A DNA stretch of 64,000 nucleotides from Triticum aestivum. Its lineage: Eukaryota > Streptophyta > Magnoliopsida > Poales > Poaceae. Location of the stretch: NCBI RefSeq assembly GCF_018294505.1, contig NC_057811.1, positions 408,109,452 to 408,173,451 on the forward strand. Reading direction: 5' to 3'. Under the pieces are notes generated by a model, which was given only the letters and a program-made list of their open reading frames with translations, searched no databases and was not told the origin of the DNA. The position numbers were made by a program, and so were the translations under genes. Below, piece after piece: positions 1 to 11,615 of this stretch (position 1 is the stretch's first letter; every line of letters starts with the position of its first letter).

Positions 1-306
1 ACGGACTCCGAAAAATCCGCAAAAATATTTTTTGTCAGTTTTGGCATATTTTAGAATTTTGGAAATAAAGAAACTTCCAGGAAGCATCCCCTGGTGGGCA
101 CAAGACACCAGGGCGTGCCAGGCATGCCTGGCGCGCCCAGGTGGGTTGTGCCCACCTGGGACACCTCCCGTACTCAGTTTTACTCCTGTATACTTGTCCT
201 CCAAGATAAAAAAATCTATATATACTTCCCGAACCTGTTAACCACTGTATCATGGAGAAATCCTCTGTTCCCTTTTCTTGCTGTTTTCTGTCAGATCCCA
301 TCTACC
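1..306 (+). promoter_or_regulatory. LTR-U3-like promoter module before the 3' ORF of Athila B
   Basis: AT-rich DNA runs into a GC-rich, near-palindromic block at about 88-164 (ctggtgggcac ... gcgcgcccaggtggg). A TATA-like run (ctatatatac) follows at 220-229 and then a leader to the ATG at 307. The same order (AT-rich, GC hairpin, TATA) occurs in the LTR promoters of elements A, B and D. I infer a second, internal promoter for the 3' ORF; transcription is not shown by the sequence. Confidence 0.5.
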
Positions 307-828
307 ATGGCCTCTTCAAGTTCCTCTAAGGACAAGTTTTTCAAGAACGTCATCAACCCATATCTGCGGGAGGTGGTGCAGCACCCTCAAACCATCCAGA
401 TGCATGAGGGGGTGATGTACATCTGCGATGAGCAAGGACCCAACGGCACGGGAACCGTGGAGGCCAGACTTGAAGCTATGGAGCAGGAAGTCTTCTGGTG
501 CAAGGGGATGGTGGAACGTGGTCTCAATGCCAATCACCTCATGATCACGGAGCTTTCCCGTGATCTCAAGGTGGATGGCAAGCCCATGAAGGACATCATC
601 TTCACCCACAACAAGCAAAACAACTTCCTCCAAAGCCAGATCTATGATCTCCGAAACCAAGTCTTTGAATATGAGGCAAGGTTTAAAGGTATGAGTGTGG
701 CTGCTAGTTGTAGGACCCGTGAGACTCACTCCTCTTCTATTGATGGTGGACCACTGCCATGGAAACCCGAGGACAAGATCTCTTCTTCTTCACGAACATC
801 ACCTTCTTCACCACCAAAGGAGAACTGA
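307..828 (+). CDS. 3' ORF protein of Athila B (intact, 173 aa, function unknown)
   Basis: An uninterrupted ORF lies downstream of where pol would end. I chose the ATG at 307 because it follows a plausible leader and starts a Ser-rich N-terminus (MASSSSSKDKFF), whereas the upstream in-frame ATG at 94 would translate the GC hairpin. The protein is hydrophilic, with heptad-like stretches in the middle (around residues 60-125, consistent with coiled coil) and a Ser/Pro-rich tail ending PSSPPKEN. I see no signal peptide or membrane segment, so nothing supports an envelope role. Athila A has a positional counterpart at 11616-11982 with a similar Ser/Pro-rich, PAKEI-type end. It is unusual in being unbroken while almost every other retroelement ORF here is damaged. 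Confidence 0.6.
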   Translation: MASSSSSKDKFFKNVINPYLREVVQHPQTIQMHEGVMYICDEQGPNGTGTVEARLEAMEQEVFWCKGMVERGLNANHLMITELSRDLKVDGKPMKDIIFTHNKQNNFLQSQIYDLRNQVFEYEARFKGMSVAASCRTRETHSSSIDGGPLPWKPEDKISSSSRTSPSSPPKEN

Positions 829-2186
829 GTATCGGGTATGGGCACTCCCCTTGGCTTTCGCCAAGCTTGGGGGAGGTGTCCCGGTATCGTATCATCCCAC
901 TATCTTTTTTATTTTACTTTTCTTAGTTCGATCTTTTTGCTTTAGATGAAATAAAGTTTAGTTCGATCCTTTCTTCTTTGAGAGTTTGCTTAGTGATCTA
1001 TCATTGTAATCGTGTGCAAGTTATATAATAAATTTTAGTTTGAGTTTTTCTTTATTTACTTTCATGTTGCAAATAAAGAAAAGAAATAATAAAGAAAATA
1101 AAAGGAGAAAGAAAGTAAATAAAAGAACGGAAATAAATCAATAAGATCATATACTAATCCTATGGTAGGTGATAGCACCACATAAGGAAAAGTATAAGTA
1201 AGAAAATTTTATTAGAGATTGACAAACATAGCATTAGTCAGTGACGCAACTCATGCAAGAATTAATAAGGGAAGGGAAGATTCACATATAAATATACCAT
1301 CCTAGAAATCTTTTGTGATTATGAGCCCTCATCAAAATATTGTATGCCAAAATGTTGACGTTGGACAAGGAGGGCAACATAATGGTTTATGTTTGTTTAT
1401 ATTCACATAGAAGTCATATTGTCATAGATCCTTTAACGTGTGGTGCTTGCCCCCTATCTTTGCTAGCCAAAAATTCTGCACTAAGTAGAGATACTACTTG
1501 TGCGTCCAAAAACCTTTAACCCAAATCTTTTTCAAGTGTCCACCATATCTACCTAGGGATTGAGCAAGATCCCTCAAGTAAGTTGCCATCGGTGCAAAAA
1601 GGCAATGAAAATTGCTTCTAAATGTGTGAGATTGTTTAGTGTAAGAGAAAATTGAGCATTGCACGAACTTGGATGACAAAGAATAAAAGCGACAGACTGC
1701 ATAATAAAGGTTGTCATCTTAAGGGGCAATGTAACATGACGTTATTTTGCACTAAGGGATTGAGCATACAAACAAATAAACGCATGGCAACCTCTGCTTC
1801 CCTCTGCGAAGGGCCTATCTTTTACTTTCATGTATTTACTTTTATGCAAAGAGTCAAAGTTTTCCTTCTATTCCTTTTTATTTTTCTCCTTTGGCAAGCA
1901 TCATGTGGTGAGGAAAGATCTAGGCACATATGTCCAGTTGAATATAGATAGCATGAGTTATTATTGTTGACATCACCCTTGAGGTGAGTATGTTGGGAGG
2001 CGAAACTATAAGCCCCTATCTTTCTATGTGTCCGGTCGAAACGTTTTGCTCAGGTGTACAAGGCGAGTGTTAGCAATCATAGAAGACTATATGATGGTTG
2101 AGTATGTGGACTTGCCTGAAGGCTCCGACACGTGACCCTTCCTGAAAAGATGATGAATTGTAGTTGCAAAGTTGACTAAGAACATA
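829..2186 (+). other. 3' noncoding internal DNA of Athila B
   Basis: No gene is seen. An internal copy of the polypurine-tract string AAGCTTGGGGGAG lies at 863-875. The rest is AT-rich DNA matching Athila A 12040-13330 in order. It breaks at 2186 where CACTA3 begins. Confidence 0.8.
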
Positions 2187-2209
2187 CACTGGTGCGAGTC
2201 GGTCCTAAA
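2187..2209 (+). repeat. Left terminal inverted repeat of CACTA3
   Basis: It reads CACTGGTGCGAGTCGG then TCCTAAA. The reverse complement of the right end reads CACTACTGCAGGTTGC then TGCTAAA. Confidence 0.8.
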
Positions 2210-2380
2210 CAAACGGTTTTTAACCCCTTTCCACGATGGCATTTGGAACCGTCGCCAAGTGAGTGTGGGCGATAGGGGGGTCCTTCCCACACGACCCAGA
2301 AATCGTTGGGGATAGGCCCTCCTGGGACCCATGCTGGGGCCGTGTGCGATCGGGCGAGGCATCGAAACCCAATCATTTCT

Positions 2381-2582
2381 GTAGGTATGTACATCCCACA
2401 CAGTAATCCGAGAAAATCATTTCCGTAGGTATGTACATCCCACACGGTGAATCCCAGAAAAACATTTCTGTTCGTATGTATATCACACACAGTCAATCCA
2501 AGGAATAAGTTTCCGTTCTTATGTACATTCCACACAGTCAATCCAGGGAAAACGTTTCCGTTCGTACGTACATCCCACACAG
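2381..2582 (+). repeat. Five subterminal repeats of about 45 bp, CACTA3 left end
   Basis: The core 'gt-cgtatgtacatcccacacag' (variable at a few bases) starts at 2381, 2425, 2470, 2515 and 2560. Subterminal repeats of this kind are transposase-binding sites in CACTA elements (known for En/Spm). Translation across them gives long spurious ORFs on both strands. Confidence 0.85.
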
Positions 2583-2952
2583 TTTTATGTGTAGGCTCGT
2601 GTGTGAAAGGTGTAACTATCACACACGGTCTGCCTTGGTTAACTGTTTGCTTTTATCAACTATATCACACACAATTTGATGAAGAAAATTGTGTGGCATT
2701 GGGCTATCCATCGCAAGCGCTTTTACTGCTAGAACCGTTTGCAAAGGTCCATGACACATTTAGCAGGTTTATTAGTTTACAATTAATAATTCCAGTATTA
2801 CGCAAATTCACATTTCATATCGAACAGCTGTTTGCCAATTTCATATCAGGCACATAAATATATTATAACATCACAGTACGGTCGCTACACGAAAACAGCA
2901 CAGTACAACATATAGCTAGTTCAACTTCATAAGAACAATATATTCATTTTCC

Positions 2953-4195
2953 CTAATCGAGATCATCCAGGCTCGTCTTATCCACCTCTGCTTTCAGTTC
3001 AGTAAGAACCCATTTTTCACGGGCCAACTGGGAAAGTGCCTCCTCCTTGGCCAACTCCATCTTAGCAAAGTCTGATTTAAAAAAGCTGAGCTCATTCTCC
3101 ACCTTCAACTTTTTATCCCGCACCTTGAAATATTATTCAGCGTTGATAAAAGTTTCTCTAAGCCTACGTCTGCTCTCTTCCTAATACATGCTCCAGAGCT
3201 TCGCTAGGCACATCTTCAAAGACTGTGGCTGCTCTTGATCAACCCACTCCAAGTAAGAATACTTTCGTTCATCCTATAATATTTAAAACTAGATCAGTAA
3301 CAATTGTAGGGGAAATGGGTTTATAGCAACATAGAAAATCACCAATGCTTATTTTGAAAAACTGAAGAAACATGTTAATTATGACATATCTTCTCAAAAA
3401 GATCAATGTGCAATGAAATAATTGGTACTGAGACAACAACCAAATTCTAGAACATCAGAAGCTATAATTAACTACAACGACGCTACAAGTTCTTACTCAT
3501 GTACAGTAAATAAAAAATTGAACATTTTATGAGGCAGGTAAATATAACTGCAACAGCATAGCGACAGTGTTTGGATGACACCAAATTGATACTAACAGGT
3601 GTGTACATGCAAAAATTTAGTAACATAGAACTAATAGCACTAAGGTCGTCCACTATGTATGCCAAAACTGGGGTAAAGACAACTGTTGCTACCTCTCGCA
3701 CCGGTGCCCTGCACTGGCGAGCCGATGCAGCGAAAAAAAATCAGGGACCCGGACTCCGGAGCACGAAGTTGCTCCGATGCCCAGTTCCTTCGTGCCATAA
3801 AGATTTAGTATTTTACTACTTGGCTGCTCGGATGTGTGGACCAAAGTTGGTTGCACAAACTGCTGAACCGGTGCCAAATAATTTTCTAATGGCACCGCTA
3901 ATGAGACGGCAACAATTTAAGATACTAGGTACAAACTGTGACACTGTCTTAGGATGCGTTTGGTTGAAGGTGTGGTATGAATGGGTTGGGACCGTGACAG
4001 TGTCTGAATCACATCTAACAAATGATTTGTAACAACGAAAGAGGGTCTAACCTTCTCTGCACATGCCAGAAACATCCTCCCACTGTCCACAGAATCAAAC
4101 GCAACTAGCTTCACACATGGAGATTGATGGTGACAGCGAGCAGATAGATCTTCAGCCACCCCACTCCATTCGTTGCCACTGATGGTCCTAGGGAG
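2953..4195 (-). pseudogene. GRF-type zinc-finger protein pseudogene, last two exons
   Basis: Two exons can be read on the minus strand: 4195-4052 (after a pyrimidine-rich acceptor ending TTGTAG) and 3273-2953 (after an acceptor ending TTATAG). The intron begins GTTAGA. Both exons are in phase 0. The first exon encodes CHHQSPCVKL and SGRMFLACAEK. The second begins DERKYSYLEWVDQE and runs into a coiled-coil tail. This order (Cys pair, G-R-x-F-x-x-C, then E-W-V-D) is the layout of plant GRF zinc fingers, which bind nucleic acid. It is broken: in-frame stops lie at 3183-3181 (TAG) and 3135-3133 (TAA), and the fourth Cys appears to be Tyr. The first exon is not identified. It is probably a host gene copy carried by CACTA3. 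Confidence 0.65.
3274..4051 (-). other. Intron-like DNA of the GRF pseudogene
   Basis: It lies between the two GRF exons and has a GT at its 5' end (4051) and an AG at its 3' end. It contains a GC-rich insert around 3700-3880 with two copies of CACCGG or ACCGGTGC, possibly a small unrelated insertion. No coding signal is seen. Confidence 0.5.
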
Positions 4196-4698
4196 CTACA
4201 AGAGGAAGAATTGACTCAAATCGATCGTCCGGTAAAAATCCTCCCCGGCAATAGCTTAGCAAGGAAGGAGGAAATAGGGGAAATGTGACTTGTGGTCGGG
4301 GAGTAAAGGTGGTGGGGAAGGGGGCGGGGGTAGATATTTTGGCGGTAGGCCAAAATTTTGGAAATGTGGAGAGAAACTTTGCGCGCGGTGCCGCCGGACC
4401 ATTCACTATGAACGATTGTGTGCATCGCAAATGATTCTTCTGCTTTACGCGCATGGGATGAGTTTGATAATTCAAATTCTGGTGGAAATTTCCCCGGGTA
4501 TGTCATTGCATAATTTAACATCGCTTGCTAATTTGGGCACAGAAAAGAGCGTATAGCAGACAGACCACACTTACTGAATCGAGCAATTTTAGTAATTAAA
4601 TCAAAGCTAGTTGACCTAAACATTGCTCTAACAAAAGACCAGCATTAAAAACAAAGCCTAAGTACGCATAATTTTAACATATCCGCCGCCGTGCCGGC
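4196..4698. other. CACTA3 interior without a recognised gene
   Basis: On the minus strand this is probably the 5' intron or leader of the GRF gene: pyrimidine-rich at 4240-4330 and ending at the acceptor at 4196. The short ORFs here look random. Confidence 0.4.
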
Positions 4699-4968
4699 CT
4701 ATGCATCGCCGGTGTGAGATGAGACGTCGATGACTTGTCCTGGCGACATGCCGCCGTTGGTGGGCTCCGCGTCCCCCCTGCTGAAGTCGACCGCATCGTT
4801 CTCGTCCTCGTCCTCAGCGCCGCCCTCAAGGTTGTAGTACTCGTAGTAGCGGCTGCGCCAGAGCTCGTGTTGGTACTCCACCACCGATTCCTCGACGGAC
4901 AGACTCTTCTCTACCTCGACCTTGGCCATGCGCAACTCCTCCTCCCGGCGCTCCTCGATCTCCACCGC

Positions 4969-6477
4969 TGATACGTCCATTTTGCATCATGCTTTTAGAT
5001 TGATATTTATTACATTATGGGCTGTTATTACACATTATGTCACAATACTTATGCCTATTCTCTCTTATTTTACAAGGTTTACATGAAGAGGGAGAATGCC
5101 GGCAGCTGGAATTCTGGGCTGGAAAAGGAGCAAATATTATAGACATATTCTGCACAGCTCCAAAAGTCCTGAAACTTCACGGAAGTCATTTTTGGAATTA
5201 ATAAAAAATACTGAGCGAAGAAAGTACCAGAGGGGGCCCACACCCTGGCCACGAGGGTGGGGGCGCGCCCTACCCCCTGGGCACGCCCCCTGCCTCGTGG
5301 GCCCCCTGGCAGGCCTCCGATGCCCATCTTCTGCTATATGAAGTCTTTTACCCTGGAAAAAATCATAAGCAAGCTTTCGGGAAGAAACTCCGCCGCCACG
5401 AGGCGGAACCTTGGCGGAACAAATCTAGGGCTCCAGCAGAGCTGTTCTGCCGGGGAAACTTCCCTCTGGGAGGGGGAAATCATCGCCATCGTCATCACCA
5501 ATGATCCTCTCATGGGGAGGGGGTCAATCTCCATCAACATCTTCACCAGCACCATCTCCTCTCAAACCCTAGTTGATCTCTTGTATCCAATCTTTGTCCC
5601 AAAGCCTCAGATTGGTACCTGTGAGTTGCTAGTAGTGTTGATTACTCCTTGTAGTTGATGCTAGTTGGTTTACTTGGTGGAAGATCATATGTTCAGATCT
5701 ATTATGCATATTAATACCCGTCTAAATTATGAGCATGAATATGATTTGTGAGTAGTTACGTTTGTTCCTGAGGACATGGGAGAAGTCTTGCCATAAGTAG
5801 TCATGTGAATTTGGTATTCGTTCGATATTTTGATGAGATGTATGTTGTCTCTCCTCTAGTGGTGTCATGTGAACGTCGACTACATGAAACTTCACCATTA
5901 TTTGGGCCTAGAGGAAGGCATTGGGAGCTAATAAGTAGATGATGGGTTGCTAGAGTGACAGAAGCTTAAACCCTAGTTTATGCGTTGCTTCGTAAGGGGC
6001 TGATTTGGATCCATATGTTTCATGCTATGGTTAGGTTTACCTTAATACTTCTTTTGTAGTTACGGATGCTTGCAATAGGGGTTAATCTTGTCCAAGTAAG
6101 GGTAGCACCCAAGCACCGGTCCACCCACATACCAAATTACCAAAGTAATGAACGCGAATCATACGAGCGTGATGAAAATTAGCTTGACGATAATTCCCAT
6201 GTGTCCTCGGGAGCGCTTTTCTCTATATAAGAGTTTATCCGGGCTTGTCCTTTGCTAAAAAACGGATTGGGCCATCTTGCTGCACCCAATTTATTTTCTT
6301 TACTTGTCACGCATTACAAATTACTTTATCACAAAACTATCTGTTACCGATAATTTCAGTGCTTGCAGAGAATACCTTACTGAAAACCGCTTGTCATTTC
6401 CTTCTACTCCTCGTTGGGTTCGACAGTCTTACTTATCGAAAGGACTACAATAGATCCCCTATACTTGTGGGTCATCA
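4969..6477 (+). repeat. 5' LTR of Athila A
   Basis: TG...CA ends are present. The U3 has a GC-rich hairpin block (about 5230-5305) and a TATA-like TATATGA at 5335-5341. Compared with the 3' LTR it lacks about 15 bases near 6088 (the 'atatgtgggatgcttg' segment at about 14660). Confidence 0.93.
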
Positions 6478-6487
6478 AGACTCTTTT

Positions 6488-6506
6488 CCGGCACCGTTGC
6501 CGGGGA
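6488..6506 (+). other. Primer-binding site of Athila A (tRNA-Asp type, degenerate)
   Basis: The sequence cggcaccgttgccgggga begins 11 bases after the LTR. It matches, with changes in the first bases, the complement of the plant tRNA-Asp 3' end (known sequence ending GGCGCCA). The same motif, better kept, lies in Athila D at 30702-30719. Confidence 0.7.
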
Positions 6507-6583
6507 GTGAAGCGCCTTTGGTAGGTGGAATTTGGTAAGGAAAATTTTAAATAGTGTGCTGAAATTTACTGTCACTTCTTACT

Positions 6584-8062
6584 ATGAAGAGTAATCCTCT
6601 GAGGGGCTTGTTCGTGGTATCTTCACCCCGACCAGTAGAGAAAAGAGTTGCTCCTCAACCTACTGAACCTACTGAAAATATTTACTTTGAAATTTCTTCG
6701 GGTATGATAGAGAAACTGCTAGCTAATCCTTTTGCAGGAGATGGAACATTGCATCCCGATTTACATCTAATCTATGTGGATGAAGTTTGTGGATTATTTA
6801 AGCTCGCAGGTATGCCCGATGATGTTATCAAGAAGAAGGTCTTCCCTTTATCTTTGAAGGGAGAGGCATTGACATGGTATAGGCTATGTGATGATATGGA
6901 ATCATGGAACTACAAACGATTGAAATTGGAATTTCATTAGAAGTTTTATCCTATGCATCTTGTTTATCGTAATCGTAATTATATATATAATTTTTGGCCT
7001 CGCGAAGGAGAAAGCATCGCTCAAGCTTGGGGGAGGCTTAAGTCAATGTTATATTCATGCCCGAATCATGAGCTCTCAAGAGAAATGATTATTCAAAATT
7101 TTTATGCTCGGCTTTCTCTCAATAATCGCTCCATGCTCGATACTTCTTGTACTGGATCTTTTATGATGAATACTATTGAATTCAAATGGGATTTATTGGA
7201 AAGAATTAAATGCAACTCTCAAGATTGGGACCTCGACGAAGGTAAGGAGTCAGGTATAACACCTAAGTTTGATTGTGTTAAATCTTTTATGGATACTCAT
7301 GTTTTCCGAGAATTTTGCACTAAATATGGACTTGACTCTGAGATAGTAGCTTATTTCTGTGAATCCTTTGCTACTCATGTTGATCTCCCTAAGGAGAAGT
7401 GGTTTAAATATAATCCACCCATTGAAGTAAAAGTAGTTGCACCTATTAAAGTTGAAGAAAAGAATATCACTTATAATGTTGATCCTATTGTTCCTACTGC
7501 TTATATTGAGAAACCACCTTTCCCTGTTAGAATAAAGGATCATGCTAAAGCTTCAACTGTGGTTCATAAGAGTAATACTAGAACACCTACACCCCCTGAG
7601 CAAATTAAAGTTGAACCTAGTATTGATATGGTTAAAGATCTCTTGGATGATAATATTGATGCACATGTTATTTACTTCTGTGAGGAAACTGCTAGAATTG
7701 CTAGACCTGATACTAAAAAGAAAAATAGACATGTTGTAGGCATGTCTGTTATTTCTGTTAAAATAGGAGATCATTGTTATCATGGATTATGTGATATGGG
7801 TGCTAGTGCAAGTGCAATACCTCATTCCTTATATAAAGAAATTATGCATGATATTGCACCTGCTGAGATAGAAGAAATTGATGTTACAATTAAGCATGCC
7901 AATAGATATACTATTTCACCGATTGGGATTGTTAGAGATGTTGAAGTCTTGTGTGGGAAAGTTAAATATCCTGCTGATTTTCTTGTTCTTGGTTCCCCAC
8001 AAGATAACTTTTGTCCCATTATATTTGGTAGACCCTTCTTGAATACTGTTAATGCTAGGATG
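6584..8062 (+). pseudogene. gag: gag and aspartic protease of Athila A, broken
   Basis: The reading frame from the ATG at 6584 is stopped by TAG at 6938-6940 and continues in the same frame from 6941. The gag part has the retrotransposon gag-like core (KGEALTWYRLCDDMESW, then ESIAQAWGRLKSML). The protease domain has the active-site motif CDMGASASAIPHSLYK at about 7790-7840 and the conserved FGRPFLNT near 8030. The frame is then lost near 8060 and resumes in another frame at 8077. In the family, gag forms the particle and the protease cuts Gag-Pol. The TAG and frameshift make this copy non-functional. Confidence 0.9.
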
Positions 8063-8076
8063 TTGTTACTATTGGT

Positions 8077-9042
8077 TTGGGGGATATGTCTCATGAGTTT
8101 AACCTTGCTAAATTTCGTAGACAACCCCGTGATGTGGAATTGCCTAGTAAAGATGAAATTATTGGTATTGCTTCTATTGCCGTGCCTCCTAGTGATCCTT
8201 TAGAACAATATTTGCTAGACCATGAAAATGATATGCTTATGAATGAAAGAAGGGAAATAGACGAAGTATTCTTTAAACAGGGACCTATTCTGAAACACAA
8301 CTTGCCTGTTGAAATCCTAGGGGACCCTCCTCTACCCAAGGCTGATCCCGTGTTTGAGCTTAAACCATTACCTGATACTCTTAAATATGCTTATCTTGAA
8401 AAAAAGATATATCTTGTTATTATTAGTGCTAACCTTTCAGAGCATGAAGAAAAGAAATTATTGAAAACTCTGAAGAAGCACCGTGCTGCTATTGGATATA
8501 CTCTTGGTGATCTTAAGGGCATTAGTCCCACTCTCTGTCAACACAAAATAAATTTGGAGAAAGACGCCAAACAAGTTATTGATCACCAACGACGGCTAAA
8601 TCCTAAGATGAAAGAACTGGTAAGAAAGGAAATATTAAAGCTCCTTGAAGCAGGTATAATTTATCCCGTTGCTGATAGTCAGTGGGTAAGTCATGTCCAT
8701 TGTGTCCCTAAGAAGGGAGGTATTAATGTCGTTCCTAATGATAAAGTTGAATTGATTCCGCAAAGAATTATAACAGGTTATAGGATGGTAATTTATTTCC
8801 GCAAATTAAATAAAGATACTAAAAAGGATCATTACCCTTTACCTTTTATTGATCAAATGCTAGAAAGACTATCCCAACATACACATTTTTGCTTTCTAGA
8901 TGGTTACTCTGGTTTCTCTCAAATACCTGTGTCAGCTGAGGATCAAGAAAAGATCCCTTTTACTTGCCCTTTCGGTACCTTTGCTTATAGACGTATGCAT
9001 TTTAGTTTATGTAATGCACCTTCTCCTTTCAAAGATGCATGA
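8077..9042 (+). pseudogene. pol: Athila A pol, reverse transcriptase 5' part
   Basis: This is the second frame of pol. It starts with the protease-RT linker (VELPSKDEIIG, PVEILGDPPLPK), then RT motifs QWVSHVHCVPKKGG, RIITGYRMVIYFRKLN and FCFLDGYSGFSQIPV, and ends at LCNAPSPF. The catalytic Asp of FLDGYSG is present. The usually conserved Asp in the V-I-D-F-R-K-L-N block is Tyr here. A frameshift near 9030-9042 separates it from the FMDD part. In the family the enzyme copies genomic RNA to DNA inside the particle. Confidence 0.9.
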
Positions 9043-11336
9043 TGGCTATATTCTCTGACTTTTTTGAAAAGTTTTGTGAGGTTTTCATGGATGATTTCTC
9101 TGTTTATGGATCCTCTTTTGATGATTGCTTGAGCAACCTTGATCGAGTTTTGCAGAGATGTGAAGAAACTAATCTTGTATTGAATTGGGAGAAATGCCAC
9201 TTTATGGTTAATGAAGGCATTGTCTTGGGGCATAAAATTTTGGAAAGAGGTATTGAAGTTGATAAAGCTAAAGTTGATGCCATTGAAAAGATTCCGTGTC
9301 CCAAGGACATCAAAGGTATAAGAAGTTTCCTTGGTCATGCCGATTTTTATAGGAGGTTCATTAAGGACTTCTCAAAAATTCCTCAGCCTCTGACTAACCT
9401 ATTACAAAAAGATATACCTTTTGTCTTTGATGATGATTGTGTGGAAGCATTTGAAATACTTGAGAAAGCATTAATTTCTGCACCTATTGTTCAGCCACCT
9501 GATTGGAATCTACCCTTTGAAATTATGCGTGATGCTAGTGATTATGCTGTAGCTGCTGTTCTAGGACAAAGAGTTGATAAGAAATTAAATGTTATTCAAT
9601 ATGCTAGTAAAACTCTAGACAATCCACAGAGAAATTATGCTACTACTGAAAAAGAATTTTTAGCGGTTGTATTTGCTTGTGATAAGTTCCGACCTTATAT
9701 TGTTGATTCTAAATTAACTGTTCACACTGATCATGCTGCTATTAAATATCTTATGGAAAAGAAAGATGCTAAACCTAGACTTATTATATGGGTTCTCTTG
9801 CTACAAGAATTTGATTTGCACATTATTGATAGAAAGGGAGCTGAGAACCCCGTTGCAGACAACTTGTCTAGGTTAGAGAATGTTCTTGATGACCCACTAC
9901 CTATTGATGATAGCTTTCCTAATGAACAACTAGCTGTCATAAATGCTTCTCGTACTGCTCCATGGTATGCTGATTATTCTAATTACATTGTTGCTAAATT
10001 TATACCACCTAGTTTCACATACCAGCAAAAGAAAAAGTTTTTCTATGATTTAAGACATTACTTCTCGGATGACCCACACCTCTATAAAGAAGGAGTAGAT
10101 GGTCTTATTAGACGTTGTATACCTGAGCATGAACATGAACAGATCCTACGCAAGTGTCACTCCGAAGCTTATGGAGGACACCATGCTGGAGATAGAACTG
10201 CACATAAGGTATTGCAATCCGGTTTTTATTGGCCTACTCTCTTCAAAGATGCCCGTAAGTTTGTCTTATCTTGTGATGAATGTCAAAGAATTGGTAATAT
10301 TAGTAGACGTCAAGAAATGCCTATGAATTATTCACTTGTTATTGAACCATTTGATGTTTGGGGCTTTGATTACATGGGACCGTTTCCTTCCTCTAATGGG
10401 TATACACATATTTTAGTTGTTGTTGATTACGTTACTAAGTGGGTAGAAGCTATTCCAACAAGTAGTGTCGATCATAACACCTCTATTAAGATGCTTAAAG
10501 AAGTTATTTTTCCGAGGTTTGGAGTCCCTAGATACTTAATGACTGATGGTGGTTCACATTTTATTCATGGTGCCTTCCGTAAAATGCTTGCTAAGTATGA
10601 TGTTAATCATAGAATTGCATCTCCATATCACCCGCAGTCTAGTGGTCAAGTAGAATTGAGTAACAGAGAGCTCAAATTAATTTTGCAAAAGACTGTTAGT
10701 AGATCTAGAAAGAATTGGTCCAAGAAACTTGATGATGCATTATGGGCCTATAGAACTGCATATAAAAATCCTATGGGTATTTCTCCGTATAAAATGGTTT
10801 ATGGAAAAGCATGTCACTTACCTCTCGAACTAGAACATAAGGCATATTGGGCCATTAACGAGCTCAATTATGATTTCAAACTTGCCGGTGAGAAGAGGTT
10901 ATTTGACATTAGCTCACTTGATGAATGGAGAACCCAGGCTTATGAGAATGCCAAACTATTTAGAGAGAAAGTTAAAAGATGGCATGACAAAAGGATACAA
11001 AAGCGTGAGTTTAATGTAGGTGATTATGTCTTGCTATTCAACTCTTGTTTAAGATTTTTCGCAGGAAAACTTCTCTCTAAATGGGAAGGTCCTTACGTTA
11101 TCGAGGAGGTCTATCGTTCCGGTGCCATAAAAATCAACAACTTCCAAGGCACAAATCCGAAGGTGGTGAATGGTCAAAGAATCAAACATTATATCTCAGG
11201 TAATCCCATAAATGTTGAAACTAATATTATTGAAACCATAACCCCGGAGGAATACATAAGGGACACTTTCCAGAATGTTTTAGACTCCGAAAAGGAATTG
11301 GTACGTGGTACGGTAAGTATACCGACTCCAAAATAG
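9039..11336 (+). pseudogene. pol: Athila A pol, RT 3' part, RNase H and integrase
   Basis: The 765-codon open frame holds the RT catalytic FMDD (9084-9095), RNase H ([49 protein letters not shown]) and integrase. Integrase has the HHCC zinc domain (GHH ... CDECQR) and a D-D-35-E triad: Asp at 10368, Asp at 10545, Glu at 10653, with exactly 35 residues between the last two. A C-terminal basic domain follows. This stretch has no internal stop and would be functional-looking alone, but it is cut from the rest of pol by the frameshift at about 9040. Integrase joins the cDNA to target DNA. Confidence 0.93.
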
Positions 11337-11615
11337 TTCTAATGGCAATTTTTCTCCGTTTTGGAATATTTAAGAAAATAAGAAAATAAGAAGTAGTCCG
11401 GGAAGGTCACGAGGCTTCCACGAGGGTGGAGGGCGCGCCCCCTGCCTCGTGGGCACCTCGTGCGCTCTCCGGACTCCGTTTTCTTGCACGATACTTCTTT
11501 TGGTCGGTAGAAATTCATTATATAATCTCCTGAAGGTTTTGACCCTCGTATCATGCAAGTATCATCTATTCTTGTTTCGAGCTGTTTTCTGTTAGAGTCG
11601 TGAAGGCCAAGCATC
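11337..11615 (+). promoter_or_regulatory. LTR-U3-like promoter module before the 3' ORF of Athila A
   Basis: The order matches Athila B 1-306: an AT-rich stretch, a GC-rich inverted block (about 11408-11465, cacgaggcttcc ... gcctcgtggg), a TATA-like 'tatataatc' at 11518-11526, and a leader to the ATG at 11616. It closely resembles the hairpin-plus-TATA part of the element's own LTR in layout. Promoter function is inferred. Confidence 0.45.

Noticed and set aside
2381..2582. CRISPR-like array of about 45-bp spaced repeats
   Set aside because: The genome is eukaryotic, the spacing comprises the whole repeat, and the position is subterminal in a CACTA element.
3950..4106. Possible MITE with 'gcgtttggtt' and 'aatcaaacgc' ends
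   Set aside because: The second motif is part of the GRF exon coding sequence (VAFDS), and no duplication flanks the pair.
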